The notes under the pieces are model-generated. The model had not been told where the DNA came from. It saw only the letters and a list, made by a program, of their open reading frames with translations, and did not search any database. The position numbers were made by a program, and so were the translations under genes. Positions 1-8,423 of a DNA stretch of 58,166 nt are shown piece after piece (positions within the stretch are counted from its first letter, which is position 1; every line of letters begins with the position of its first letter). This DNA comes from a virus: the IMG/VR virus record IMGVR_UViG_3300030101_000950, positions 1 through 58,166 of that record. The stretch is one strand, 5' to 3'.

Positions 1-99
1 ATTACGTCTGTTCAGTTTAGAGACATGAACGTCTGTCATTTGTATATTCATATTTCCTCCTAAGAAATATATTAAGTTAACTGTTTCTGCTTTCGCTTC
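1..99. repeat. 99-bp direct terminal repeat, left copy
   Basis: Bases 1-99 are identical to 58068-58166. A perfect repeat of this size at both contig ends is what a de Bruijn assembler leaves when it closes a circular or circularly permuted molecule, so I read it as an assembly overlap rather than a biological repeat. It contains the start of the small gene upstream of moxR and part of a hammerhead ribozyme. A true short terminal repeat is possible but less likely. Confidence 0.95.
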
Positions 100-131
100 A
101 TTCAGACTAGGCACACACCTAGTGACAGTTA
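78..131 (-). ncRNA. Type III hammerhead ribozyme 1, leader of the moxR operon
   Basis: On the - strand the RNA folds as a hammerhead open at stem III. Stem III is UAACUGU (131-125) with ACAGUUA (84-78). The cleavage triplet is GUC, cutting after C124. Stem I is ACUAGG/CCUAGU with loop UGUGUG. The first core segment (105-98) reads CUGAAUGA, one A more than the consensus CUGAUGA. A very short stem II (GC/GC, GAAA loop, flanked by an A-A mismatch) follows, then GAAA (87-84). Its 3' end is 27 nt from the ATG of the 41-residue gene that precedes moxR. The fold is seen directly; activity with the extra A and the short stem II is uncertain. Confidence 0.75.
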
Positions 132-134
132 GAA

Positions 135-171
135 ATTTGAAAGGGATAACAAAACGCTATCCCCTTCAAAT
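135..171 (-). terminator. Strong hairpin directly upstream of hammerhead 1
   Basis: A 14-bp stem (135-148 with 158-171) has a 9-nt loop. The one imperfect pair is A-C on the + strand but a G-U wobble on the - strand, which points to a - strand RNA. It sits 3 nt before the hammerhead. It could be a terminator or an attenuator, although the U-run after it is short (UUUCU). Confidence 0.55.
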
Positions 172-218
172 AGTTTGGTTAGGAATTACTGTCGCAAAGA
201 AAATTATTTAGGGTCTGT

Positions 219-456
219 TTATTTAACATCAAGACTCGGTCTTGTTGGAGCAATTGCTGTCACTTTGCTTTCAAGACCTACCGGTTTCGTATCTGTTTCA
301 ATACTCCATATACCGGTTAGGTAAGGGTGTTTGAGGTACGGCTAAAATTGTTCCACCAATCTATCATCACGACCTGACCTAGTTTTTGGGTTATAAAGAA
401 TACTAGGACGACCTTCACGGAGTCTGTACAAATAGACTACCGATAAAAAATTAAAA
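219..456 (-). pseudogene. Degraded or recoded coding remnant
   Basis: One - strand frame reads like real protein (for example YRLREGRPSILYNPKTRSGR, then IETDTKPVGLESKVTA) and ends at a TAA (219-221), but an amber codon at 342-344 interrupts it. No start codon lies at a useful distance from the GAGGAGG at 474-480. Protein-like sequence upstream lies in a different frame. I read this as a gene broken by a frameshift and a stop, or as assembly error near the contig end. No function can be assigned. Confidence 0.35.
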
Positions 457-549
457 CTACTTCTGTGTGAACACCTCCTCGAAAATTATGACGAGTTTGA
501 GCCTCAAGTCCTTGCTTGATTTTTGGGTACTGAAAAACGTCATTGCCAT
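457..549 (-). CDS. Possible 30-residue leaderless peptide
   Basis: The frame begins MAMTFFSTQK and ends at a TAG. An extended -10 element lies exactly 6 nt before its ATG, so any transcript from it would start at or next to the A of the ATG. The same geometry is seen at the genes starting at 48709 and 51828. There is no recognisable domain. It may be the surviving N-terminus of the broken gene beside it. Confidence 0.3.
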   Translation of the reverse strand: MAMTFFSTQKSSKDLRLKLVIIFEEVFTQK

Positions 550-555
550 AAGTGG

Positions 556-564
556 ATTATAGCA
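556..564 (-). promoter_or_regulatory. Extended -10 promoter, leftward
   Basis: On the - strand the sequence is TGC-TATAAT, an extended -10 of the host sigma-70 type. No good -35 is visible. It would drive the leftward unit through the hairpin, hammerhead 1 and moxR. Confidence 0.5.
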
Positions 565-611
565 AAACATACCCTTAAATGTACCTCTATTTAGCTATCA
601 GTCTGTGGTCA

Positions 612-645
612 TTACGTGGGAAAAGGTTTACCGGTAAAATGTTTT
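612..645 (+). promoter_or_regulatory. Palindrome TTTACCGGTAAA overlapping a -10 for terS
   Basis: The dyad at 627-638 is one of the genome-wide family TTTAC-YR-GTAAA. Its right half merges with TAAAAT (635-640), a -10-like hexamer 7 nt before the ATG at 648, with a weak TTACGT -35 at 612-617. If both are real, a factor bound to the palindrome would block or control the late promoter. Confidence 0.5.
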
Positions 646-647
646 GT

Positions 648-1151
648 ATGAGTGATGAGAAAAAACCAGACCTAAAAATAGTCGGCACGAAACCGAAACC
701 AGAAACAGACCTTACTCCTAAACAGAGAGCCTTCATTGAAGAGATAGTAAAAGGTAAAACAACTTACAAAGAAGCATACGCAAAAGTTTATGACGTGAAG
801 TTAAACAAGAACGGCTCCATTCCTAAATGGGTAAATGTAGAAGCGAGTAAGATGTTAGCTAACCCTAAGATTTCCCTAAGCATACAACGTGCTATCAGTA
901 AGCGAGAGGAGGGAGTAGTAGCTTCCTCTATCCGTACGAGGAGTTATGTTTTAGAAAGGCTCCATGCAGAGAGTAGAGGAGACAACGAGGACTCTACTCC
1001 GGCAAGTAGAGTTAGGTCTTTGGAACTACTAGGAAAAACTTCCGGTATGTTTACCGATACAGTCGAAGTAAAAGAACAGAGAGACTCCTCAACAATTGAG
1101 GCAGAGATACTCAGACTGTTAGAGAACGAAGTCGTAGACGACCACCACTAA
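648..1151 (+). CDS. terS: Terminase small subunit
   Basis: This DNA-recognition subunit of the packaging motor is 167 residues long. The N-terminal LTPKQRAFIEEIVKGKTTYK resembles the helix-turn-helix DNA-binding domain of small terminases, and helical oligomerisation and acidic C-terminal segments follow. It is the first gene of the rightward module and lies next to terL, which fits. I chose the ATG at 648 rather than upstream codons because protein-like sequence begins there (MSDEKKPDL). There is no Shine-Dalgarno, and a -10-like hexamer sits 7 nt upstream, so the mRNA may be leaderless. Confidence 0.8.
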   Translation: MSDEKKPDLKIVGTKPKPETDLTPKQRAFIEEIVKGKTTYKEAYAKVYDVKLNKNGSIPKWVNVEASKMLANPKISLSIQRAISKREEGVVASSIRTRSYVLERLHAESRGDNEDSTPASRVRSLELLGKTSGMFTDTVEVKEQRDSSTIEAEILRLLENEVVDDHH

Positions 1152-1604
1152 TAAGAGATTTCATTTCGCTATCATCATCTGAATTCCCAGATCATATTGA
1201 ATTAACCTGTACCCAGTAATTGGGAAAGATAGGTACCACTTGAGCAAAATCAAAGTGAGAAATCTAGGCGACCCACACCCCCATTGAGTAATTGGCAACT
1301 TGCTTGTCACTCTATACATAGTGATTCACTCATTCGATACCCAACTTTGGTAGACCCCCCCTATTATATAGCAAAGTGATAGCTTTTTTTGTTTGATATA
1401 TATAATCGAATGTGGATTAAGGGTAGGAGTCCCATACCCCCCATAGTATATTTTTTTTTAATAAGTTATTGCGTTGAATGTGAAGAGGGTATATTATGTT
1501 AAAGTCTAGCAGTAGATATACCTCCTATATAGTATATACCAAGTGGTATATATACCCATTAAGTTTTTTTAATAAGTAGATACTTACCTAGTAGATACTA
1601 TGGA
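1152..1604. other. Non-coding gap between terS and terL
   Basis: No credible gene is visible. The gap holds several runs of C (around 1271, 1356 and 1434), T tracts, a CCCAGTAATTGGG dyad (1212-1224), a GTATATACC/GGTATATA dyad (1532-1552) and two copies of AGTAGATACT (1575-1584 and 1590-1599). The last motif recurs before the primase-helicase gene. A packaging site or late control region is plausible. Confidence 0.6.
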
Positions 1605-1610
1605 TTGTTT

Positions 1611-3101
1611 ATGAATATATTAAATCAAGTGAAGAATTTAGACTCTGATAGTAAGTTAGAGCTTCTTGATTTGCTTGAGGAGTTAGAGTCTGCGAAGAAA
1701 CGTGAGCTATCTCAAAACAATTTTATGAATTTTGTTGGAGAGATGTGGTCAGCGTTTATTCATGGTAAACATCACGAGATAATGGCTGAAGCGTTCGAGA
1801 AGGTCGCTAGAGGCGATTTAAAGCGTTTAATTGTTAATATGCCTCCTAGACATACCAAGAGTGAGTTCGCCTCTTATTTGCTTCCTGCGTGGTTTCTAGG
1901 GCAATACCCTGATAAGAAGATAATTCAGACTGCCCATACTGCAGAGTTAGCTGTCGGTTTTGGTAGGAAGGTAAGAAACTTAGTTAACAGTAAAGACTAT
2001 AAAGCTATCTACCCTGATATCAGTTTGCAATCAGATAGTAAAGCTGCCGGACGTTGGAATACCAATAAGGGTGGCGAATACTTTGCGATAGGTGTTGGTG
2101 GTGCTGTAACCGGTAAAGGTGCTGACCTATTGATTATTGATGACCCACACTCTGAACAAGAAGGTGCGAGTGGCGATGTTAATGTTTTTAATCGTACCTA
2201 TGAGTGGTATACCTCAGGACCAAGACAACGTTTGCAACCGAATGGCTCTATCATTATGGTAATGACAAGATGGCATCAAAGGGATTTAACCGGTCAAGTT
2301 GTTGACGCAAGTATTAAACGTGGTGGTGCAGACCAATGGGAAGTAATAGAACTCCCTGCTATCTTGCCTTCAGGTAATCCTTTATGGGAAGAGTTTTGGT
2401 CGCTTGATGAATTAACTGCTTTGAAAGCAGAGCTACCTAATAGCAAATGGCAATCACAATACCAACAAGACCCTACCTCCGAAGAAGGTGCTTTGATAAA
2501 AAGGGAATGGTGGAATGTGTGGGAAGGTAGAAACCCACCGGATTGCGAGTTTATTATTCAGTCTTGGGATACAGCTTTTATGAAAAATCAAAGAGCTGAC
2601 TTCTCTGCCTGTACTACTTGGGGTGTTTTCTACAACGAAGATGATGAAGGTAAGTTTGTACCTAATCTTATTTTGTTAGACGCTTACCAAGAAAGACTAG
2701 AGTTTCCTGAGTTAAAACGAAAGGCTCAAGATAAATACAATGAATATAAACCTGATGCTTTTATAGTTGAGGCTAAGGCTGCAGGTATGCCTCTGATATT
2801 TGAGCTACGTGCCATAGGTATTCCGGTACAAGAATACACACCTAGCAGAGGTAACGATAAGATTTCAAGAGTAAATGCTGTTTCAGATTTATTCAGTTCT
2901 GGTGTAGTATGGTGTCCTGAAACAAGGTGGGGAGAAGAAGTGATAGAACAATTCGCAGGGTTTCCTAATATGGAACATGATGATTTAGTTGATAGCAGTA
3001 CACAAGCATTACTAAGATTTAGACAAGGTGGGTTTATTCCTTTAGAGAGTGACGAGGAAGATGAGCCTTTAGAACATAATAAAGTCGCAGACTATTACTG
3101 A
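1611..3101 (+). CDS. terL: Terminase large subunit
   Basis: This is the packaging ATPase and nuclease, about 496 residues. Visible motifs are the Walker A-like PPRHTKSE (about residues 78-85), Walker B LLIIDD (about 173-178), the TRWHQRDL coupling motif, and a C-terminal RNase H-like nuclease with QSWDTAF (D about 320) and EHDDLVDSS (about 455-463). The length is normal for the family. The start is taken as ATG 1611; an in-frame TTG at 1605 is possible. There is no clear Shine-Dalgarno. The gene is followed closely by the portal gene. Confidence 0.95.
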   Translation: MNILNQVKNLDSDSKLELLDLLEELESAKKRELSQNNFMNFVGEMWSAFIHGKHHEIMAEAFEKVARGDLKRLIVNMPPRHTKSEFASYLLPAWFLGQYPDKKIIQTAHTAELAVGFGRKVRNLVNSKDYKAIYPDISLQSDSKAAGRWNTNKGGEYFAIGVGGAVTGKGADLLIIDDPHSEQEGASGDVNVFNRTYEWYTSGPRQRLQPNGSIIMVMTRWHQRDLTGQVVDASIKRGGADQWEVIELPAILPSGNPLWEEFWSLDELTALKAELPNSKWQSQYQQDPTSEEGALIKREWWNVWEGRNPPDCEFIIQSWDTAFMKNQRADFSACTTWGVFYNEDDEGKFVPNLILLDAYQERLEFPELKRKAQDKYNEYKPDAFIVEAKAAGMPLIFELRAIGIPVQEYTPSRGNDKISRVNAVSDLFSSGVVWCPETRWGEEVIEQFAGFPNMEHDDLVDSSTQALLRFRQGGFIPLESDEEDEPLEHNKVADYY

Positions 3102-3109
3102 GGTACTAA

Positions 3110-5590
3110 GTGGCAATAGAAAGAAATACTCCGGCTACCCCTATCGAGGGTACGGACGAACTTCCAGAACAGGAAGAGTTATCAATCTCCATAGATAATC
3201 CTGACTCCGTGGCAATAGCTACGGAGGACGGAGGAATGATTATTGACTTTGACCCTGAGTCTGAAAATGTAATTCAATCTGGTTTTAATGCAAACCTCGC
3301 AGACTTGATGTCAGAAGATGACTTGAATGTCTTGGGTGGTGATTTGATTTCCCAATATCAAGCAGACAAAGACTCACGTTCTGATTGGGAAGAAACTTAT
3401 GTAAAAGGTTTAGACCAATTAGGTTTGAAGATAGAGGAAAGAACTACACCATGGGCAGGAGCTTGTGGAGTATTTCACCCTATGCTAAGTGAAGCAGTAA
3501 TAAGGTTTCAATCGCAATCTATTGCTGAGATGTTTCCGGCACAAGGACCTGTAAGAACAAAGATTGTTGGAAAGATAACAGAAGATAAAACCAAACAAGC
3601 AGGTCGAGTACAAGATTATCTGAACTTCTTGTTGACATATCAGATGTCAGAATACAGGACAGAAACAGAAAAGATGTTATTCTCTTTGCCACTTGCCGGC
3701 TCTGCTTTTAGAAAAGTTTATTATGACCCGAACTTAGAAAGACCTGCTTCTTTATTTGTTCCGGCTGAAGATGTAGTAGTTAATTATGGAGCAAGTGATT
3801 TAGAAACTTGTCAACGTGCAACTCATGTAATGCACAAGTCTACCAATGAAATTAGAAAGAGTCAGGTAGCAGGATTTTATCGTGACATAGATATACCTGA
3901 GCCGTCTGATAATCAATCTGATATACGCAAGAAGTATGACGAGATGACAGGCGAGAGCAATACTTACAACTTTGATGATAGGCATACTCTTTTAGAAATG
4001 CAGGTAGACCTTGATTTAGAAGGGTTTGAAGACATGGCTAATGGTGAAAAAACCGGAATAGCTTTACCTTATGTAGTCACAATAGATTTTCCAAGTGGAA
4101 CAATACTTAGTATTAGAAGAAACTATTACGAGAATGACCCTAAAAAACTAAGACGTATGCACTTCGTACACTATCAATACTTGCCGGGTCTAGGATTTTA
4201 TGGCTTTGGTTTAATACACATGGTAGGTGGTTTAGCTAAGTCAGCAACTTCAATACTAAGACAGTTGGTTGATGCCGGTACTTTATCTAACTTGCCGGGT
4301 GGTTTAAAAGCTAGAGGCTTAAGAGTTAAAGGAGATGATACTCCTATCATGCCCGGAGAGTTTAGAGATGTTGATGTCCCCGGTGGTGCAATTAGAGATA
4401 ACATTACTTTCTTACCATACAAAGAGCCTTCTCAAACGCTGTATCAATTACTACAAAATATAGTTGAAGAAGGTAGAAGGTTTGCAAGTATGAATGATAT
4501 GAAAGTATCTGACATGAATAATCAAGCTCCGGTTGGAACTACCTTAGCTTTGTTAGAAAGAAACATGAAAGTTATGTCAGCAGTACAAGCAAGACTTCAT
4601 GCTTCTATGAGAAAAGAGTTTGAAATTTTAGTTGGCATTGTAAAAGACTTTACTGAGCCTTCTTACCCATATGAGATGGACGAAGAAGAGTTTATAAAGG
4701 TAGAGGACTTTGATGAAAGAGTAGATGTACTACCGGTCTCTGACCCTAATGCTTCAACCATGGCACAAAGAATTATGCAGTATCAAGCTGCAATGCAGTT
4801 AGCTACTACAGCTCCACAGATTTATAATATGCCTGAGCTACACAGACAAATGCTCGAAACACTTGGCATAAGAAACGTAGAAGATATCATACCTGATACA
4901 GATGATATTAAACCTGTAGACCCTGTGACTGCAGTACAGAATTTAATTAATGGTCAACCGGTCAAAGCATTTCCGTTTCAAGACCATGACGCTCATATTG
5001 AAACTATTGTTGCAGCTCAACAAAATCCTGAGGTTGCTGCAAGTATTGAGCAAAGTCCTAATGCACAAAGCATTGTGGCTAATGCCTCAGCATATGTTAA
5101 TCAGCATTTAACTATGAAGTTTAGAAAACAAGTAGAAAGAGAAATGGGTATTGAGCTACCACCAGAGGGTCAGCCTATTCCACCAGATGTTGAGAAGCGT
5201 ATATCTGAGTTAGTAGCTGAAGCTGCACAAAGAGTTGCTATAACTTCACAAGCTAAAGAGCAACAAGAAAGAATTGCACAACAACAGCAAGACCCATTAC
5301 TGCAAATGAAAGATAGAGAGATTGCAATTAAAGAAGCTGATATGCAAAGAAAGATTGCAGAGAGTTCTGCAAGGCTACAACTTGATGCAGAGAAAGCAAT
5401 AAACAGAGATGAAATTGAAAGAGAAAGAATTCAATCTCAAGAACAAATAGCCGGAGCTAAAATAGGACAGCAAGTTGCTAGTGATTTGCTAGACGTTGAA
5501 GAAAGCAGAAAGTCTGAAGCAAGAGAGGATTTCCAAAAAGGTATTGACATAGCTAGACAAATAGTCGAAGATGTCAATAAGAATGAGTAA
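3110..5590 (+). CDS. Portal protein
   Basis: This forms the ring at the capsid vertex through which DNA enters and leaves. At 826 residues it is large, as in P22-like and many marine podoviral portals. Its AGACGVFHPMLSEAVIRFQS stretch and the region near MFPAQGPVRTKIVG are typical of these portals. The last 150 residues are Gln/Glu/Arg-rich and probably helical, like a portal barrel. It starts at GTG, 8 nt after terL stops, and overlaps the next gene by 8 nt. Confidence 0.9.
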   Translation: MAIERNTPATPIEGTDELPEQEELSISIDNPDSVAIATEDGGMIIDFDPESENVIQSGFNANLADLMSEDDLNVLGGDLISQYQADKDSRSDWEETYVKGLDQLGLKIEERTTPWAGACGVFHPMLSEAVIRFQSQSIAEMFPAQGPVRTKIVGKITEDKTKQAGRVQDYLNFLLTYQMSEYRTETEKMLFSLPLAGSAFRKVYYDPNLERPASLFVPAEDVVVNYGASDLETCQRATHVMHKSTNEIRKSQVAGFYRDIDIPEPSDNQSDIRKKYDEMTGESNTYNFDDRHTLLEMQVDLDLEGFEDMANGEKTGIALPYVVTIDFPSGTILSIRRNYYENDPKKLRRMHFVHYQYLPGLGFYGFGLIHMVGGLAKSATSILRQLVDAGTLSNLPGGLKARGLRVKGDDTPIMPGEFRDVDVPGGAIRDNITFLPYKEPSQTLYQLLQNIVEEGRRFASMNDMKVSDMNNQAPVGTTLALLERNMKVMSAVQARLHASMRKEFEILVGIVKDFTEPSYPYEMDEEEFIKVEDFDERVDVLPVSDPNASTMAQRIMQYQAAMQLATTAPQIYNMPELHRQMLETLGIRNVEDIIPDTDDIKPVDPVTAVQNLINGQPVKAFPFQDHDAHIETIVAAQQNPEVAASIEQSPNAQSIVANASAYVNQHLTMKFRKQVEREMGIELPPEGQPIPPDVEKRISELVAEAAQRVAITSQAKEQQERIAQQQQDPLLQMKDREIAIKEADMQRKIAESSARLQLDAEKAINRDEIERERIQSQEQIAGAKIGQQVASDLLDVEESRKSEAREDFQKGIDIARQIVEDVNKNE

Positions 5591-5789
5591 TGATGTCAAA
5601 GAGCAATCACTTTCACAGTTTTTAAAGAGAAGGCTAAATGATATCGTTAGGGAGCATGAACAACATATAGCAACAGGCAATCTAAAAGATTACCCTGACT
5701 ATAAAAGATTATGTGGAATTATCGAGGGGTTATCCCTCGCAGAGCGTGAGATGTCGGATTGGAAGAAAAGACATGAAGAACGTGAATAG
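5583..5789 (+). CDS. Small helical protein after portal
   Basis: A 68-residue, charged, probably all-helical protein (MSNDVKEQSLSQFLKRRLND). I take the ATG at 5583, which overlaps the portal stop. It is unrecognised. Its position suggests a head-assembly role. A 5-bp hairpin (5795-5809) separates it from the next gene. Confidence 0.75.
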   Translation: MSNDVKEQSLSQFLKRRLNDIVREHEQHIATGNLKDYPDYKRLCGIIEGLSLAEREMSDWKKRHEERE

Positions 5790-5818
5790 GTACTCGACTC
5801 CTAAAGTCGTGCAAATAT

Positions 5819-6223
5819 ATGAGTGAAGTAAAACTAGAAAATATCCCAGACCCAGAGAGTGTAAAAGCTCCACCCGTAAATGAAGATGTTAAGACACAGC
5901 TACCTGACCCTAAGGGTTGGAAGATATTAGTAGCTATGCCACAAGCAGATGAAAAGACGGAAGGTGGTATTATCAAAGCCTCACAAACAATCAAAGACGA
6001 AGAAGTATCTAATATATGTGGATATGTCTTAAAGATTGGACCTGAAGCTTATAAAGATAAACAAAGATTTCCTTCAGGACCTTGGTGTCAAAAAGGAGAT
6101 TGGGTAATCTTTAGAGCCTACTCAGGTACTCGTATGGTCATGTATGGACAAGAGTTTCGTTTAATTAATGACGATACTGTGGAAGCAGTCGTTGATGACC
6201 CAACAGGAGTAGTAAGAGCATGA
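5819..6223 (+). CDS. GroES-like co-chaperonin
   Basis: A 134-residue protein of the Cpn10 fold. An N-terminal extension of about 30 residues precedes PKGWKILVAMPQ, then a mobile-loop-like stretch EKTEGGIIKAS, then CGYVLKIGP and GDWVIFRAYSGTRM, which match the GroES barrel order. Phage versions such as T4 gp31 and the RB49 protein replace host GroES so that large capsid proteins can fold. Lying between the portal and the scaffold gene fits that role. No catalytic residues are expected. Confidence 0.8.
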   Translation: MSEVKLENIPDPESVKAPPVNEDVKTQLPDPKGWKILVAMPQADEKTEGGIIKASQTIKDEEVSNICGYVLKIGPEAYKDKQRFPSGPWCQKGDWVIFRAYSGTRMVMYGQEFRLINDDTVEAVVDDPTGVVRA

Positions 6224-7248
6224 GTAATACTGAAATCATAAATGAAGAGCCGATTATAGATAGTCAACCTACCACGTCTGAAGAAGAAAAATTCTTTGGC
6301 AAAACAATGGAAGTTGATAATACAGTTCCAGAAGATTTATCTGTTGAGATTATAGATGATGTTCCTGCAGAAGATAGACGACCTCCACGAGATGAAAGCG
6401 TTGCAGAAGTAGAAGTTGATGATGACACGCTAGATGCTGAGATAACCGATTACTCTAAGAGAGCCGGTGACAGAATTAATAAATTAAAATACGATTACCA
6501 TGAGGAGCGTAGAGCTAAAGAACAAGCTACTAGAGAGTCTCAAGAAGCAATACAAAGACTGTCTTCTCTTATTGACGAGAATAAAAAGCTACAAGCTTTA
6601 GTAGACCAAGGTGGAGAAGTATTAAACAAACAAGCAGCTAACAATGCTTTGTGGGCAAAACAAAATGCACAAGCAATGTATAAGACAGCTTATGAAGCAG
6701 GTGATGCAGACAAAATGGCTGAAGCTCAAGAACAACTTTCTAAAGCAGTTCTTGCAGAGCAAACAGCTAACAATATGTCTCAGCAAGTACAAACACAAAT
6801 ACTTAATGACTTGCCGGTTGAGGAAACACCTGAACAACAACCTCAACAAATAGATGAAGATTTACAAAGGTGGGCAGCTAAAAACCCATGGTTTATGGGT
6901 ACTGAGCCAATCCACAAAGAAATGTCATCATATGCTATGTATGTTGACAACGCATTAAGAACTAATGGCATAGACCCTGCTAAGGAAGCAGAGAAGTATT
7001 ATGCAGAAGTAGATAAAGAAATGCGTAATAAGTTCCCGAATTTTTTTGGTATTCAACAAACAGCTTCGGAAGAAGTAGTTGAAACAAAAGATAAACAACC
7101 TCAAACAGTTGTTGCCGGTGCCACGAGGAACACCGGAAACTCTAAACCCTCGCAAGTACGTCTGACCCAGACTCAAGTTAAGATAGCTCGACAACTTGGT
7201 ATAAGTCCGGAGCAGTATGCAAATCAATTATTAAAGGAGCAAGTATGA
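6220..7248 (+). CDS. Scaffolding protein
   Basis: A 342-residue, very acidic and Gln-rich protein. Residues about 85-190 are a long predicted coiled coil, there is a WAAKNPWFMG segment near 220, and the tail is basic. This architecture and its place just before the capsid genes are typical of podoviral scaffold proteins. Its ATG overlaps the groES-like stop, so translation is likely coupled. The sequence itself is not diagnostic. Confidence 0.75.
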   Translation: MSNTEIINEEPIIDSQPTTSEEEKFFGKTMEVDNTVPEDLSVEIIDDVPAEDRRPPRDESVAEVEVDDDTLDAEITDYSKRAGDRINKLKYDYHEERRAKEQATRESQEAIQRLSSLIDENKKLQALVDQGGEVLNKQAANNALWAKQNAQAMYKTAYEAGDADKMAEAQEQLSKAVLAEQTANNMSQQVQTQILNDLPVEETPEQQPQQIDEDLQRWAAKNPWFMGTEPIHKEMSSYAMYVDNALRTNGIDPAKEAEKYYAEVDKEMRNKFPNFFGIQQTASEEVVETKDKQPQTVVAGATRNTGNSKPSQVRLTQTQVKIARQLGISPEQYANQLLKEQV

Positions 7249-7769
7249 CAGAGCAAGATAACACATCAAATGAAAATGAAGTGGAGGAAAGTTCTGTGAA
7301 CTCCTCTGACCAAGAGCGTTCCCCTAGGGGATTAGATAGCCGAGAGGCTACCCAACGTTATCAGAATTGGGAAAACACAGCCAATCTACCTGACCCAGAC
7401 CCACAAGAAGGGTGGGTTTTCAGATGGGTAAGAACTTCCTTAGTTGGAAATTCAGACAACCCTAATGTATCTAAAAGTTTTCGAGATGGTTGGTCACCTT
7501 GTCGTTTAGAAGACCACCCAGAACTACAGATACATATGCAAGACCATAATTCAGAATGGGCAGCAAAAGGTAATATAGAAGTTGGTGGATTGCTATTATG
7601 CAAAATGCCTGAAGAACGAGCAAAAGCACGTGAAAAGCATTTTTCAGATATGGCACAACAACAGGTTGAAACTGTTGATAACACTTACTTCAAAGACCAA
7701 GATAGTAGAATGGCAACTAAACAAGTTTACGAACGCAAATCAAAAACGACTTTTGGTAAAGACTCATAG
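7245..7769 (+). CDS. Head-region protein of unknown function
   Basis: A 174-residue protein. The first 35 residues are acidic and disordered-looking; a compact middle follows with PQEGWVFRWVRTSLVG and GWSPCRLEDHPEL, then a charged tail. The start overlaps the scaffold stop (ATGA). The location suggests a head-assembly or decoration role. No family is recognised. Confidence 0.75.
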   Translation: MTEQDNTSNENEVEESSVNSSDQERSPRGLDSREATQRYQNWENTANLPDPDPQEGWVFRWVRTSLVGNSDNPNVSKSFRDGWSPCRLEDHPELQIHMQDHNSEWAAKGNIEVGGLLLCKMPEERAKAREKHFSDMAQQQVETVDNTYFKDQDSRMATKQVYERKSKTTFGKDS

Positions 7770-7777
7770 AGTCTTTT
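7758..7777 (+). terminator. Hairpin with U-run at the end of the scaffold block
   Basis: AAAGACTC-ATA-GAGTCTTTT is a perfect 8-bp stem that overlaps the stop codon of the preceding gene and runs into T-rich sequence. It is a likely intrinsic terminator or attenuator separating low-copy scaffold-block genes from the capsid genes. Confidence 0.55.
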
Positions 7778-7793
7778 AATTAATAATTTTTTT

Positions 7794-7809
7794 CTGCAAC
7801 TATTTGCAG
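7794..7809 (+). promoter_or_regulatory. 5' hairpin next to the ribosome-binding site
   Basis: CTGCAA-CTAT-TTGCAG sits immediately before the AGAGGAG Shine-Dalgarno of the gene at 7824. It could stabilise the 5' end of a capsid transcript. Confidence 0.4.
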
Positions 7810-7823
7810 AGGAGTAAATAATT

Positions 7824-8411
7824 ATGGCTTCAACAGCTTCACCTATGGGTGCAAGACCAATGGGGTCGTTAGTATCGTGTGCTTACAATGCAAAGATTAC
7901 TCACTATAAAATTAACAATGGCTTTGCTACTGATATTTTTTATGGTGACTTTGTTAAGTGGGCAGACAACAACCCAAACACTACAATCCAAAAGGATACA
8001 GGAACTACTTCCTTGACTCCTATTGGTGTATTCTTAGGTTGTTCATATACTGACCCCTCAACCGGTCAAACTACTTTTAATCAATATTATCCTGCTAATA
8101 CAGCAGCCGATGATATTATGGCATATGTTGCTTCTGACCCTTTTCTGATTATGCAAATGCAATCAGACGAGGCTTTAGACCAAGATGACTTAGGCAAGAA
8201 CGTAGCAGTTATACAAACTGCAGGGTCTACTTCTATTGGCACAAGCAAAAATGCAGTAGACGGGAGTACAGCTAACACTACCAATACACTACCTTTGAAG
8301 ATTATCGACTTTGTCGATGGTCCTGATAGTACAATTGGTGATGCAAAAACAGATGTACTTGTAATGTTTAACGTAGGACATCAGTTGCTTAATGCAACGG
8401 GTATCGGATAA
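7824..8411 (+). CDS. Putative capsid decoration protein
   Basis: A 195-residue, Gly/Thr/Asn-rich, probably beta-rich protein directly before the major capsid gene, with a strong AGAGGAG ribosome site. Decoration or stabilisation proteins commonly sit here and are highly expressed, which fits the hairpins on both sides of this two-gene block. No family was recognised from sequence alone. Confidence 0.65.
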   Translation: MASTASPMGARPMGSLVSCAYNAKITHYKINNGFATDIFYGDFVKWADNNPNTTIQKDTGTTSLTPIGVFLGCSYTDPSTGQTTFNQYYPANTAADDIMAYVASDPFLIMQMQSDEALDQDDLGKNVAVIQTAGSTSIGTSKNAVDGSTANTTNTLPLKIIDFVDGPDSTIGDAKTDVLVMFNVGHQLLNATGIG

Positions 8412-8423
8412 GGAGAATAAATT

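Noticed and set aside
1150-1200. Hammerhead-like GATGATGA...CGAAA on the - strand
   Set aside because: The core strand does not match CUGAUGA and the flanks do not form stems I and III.
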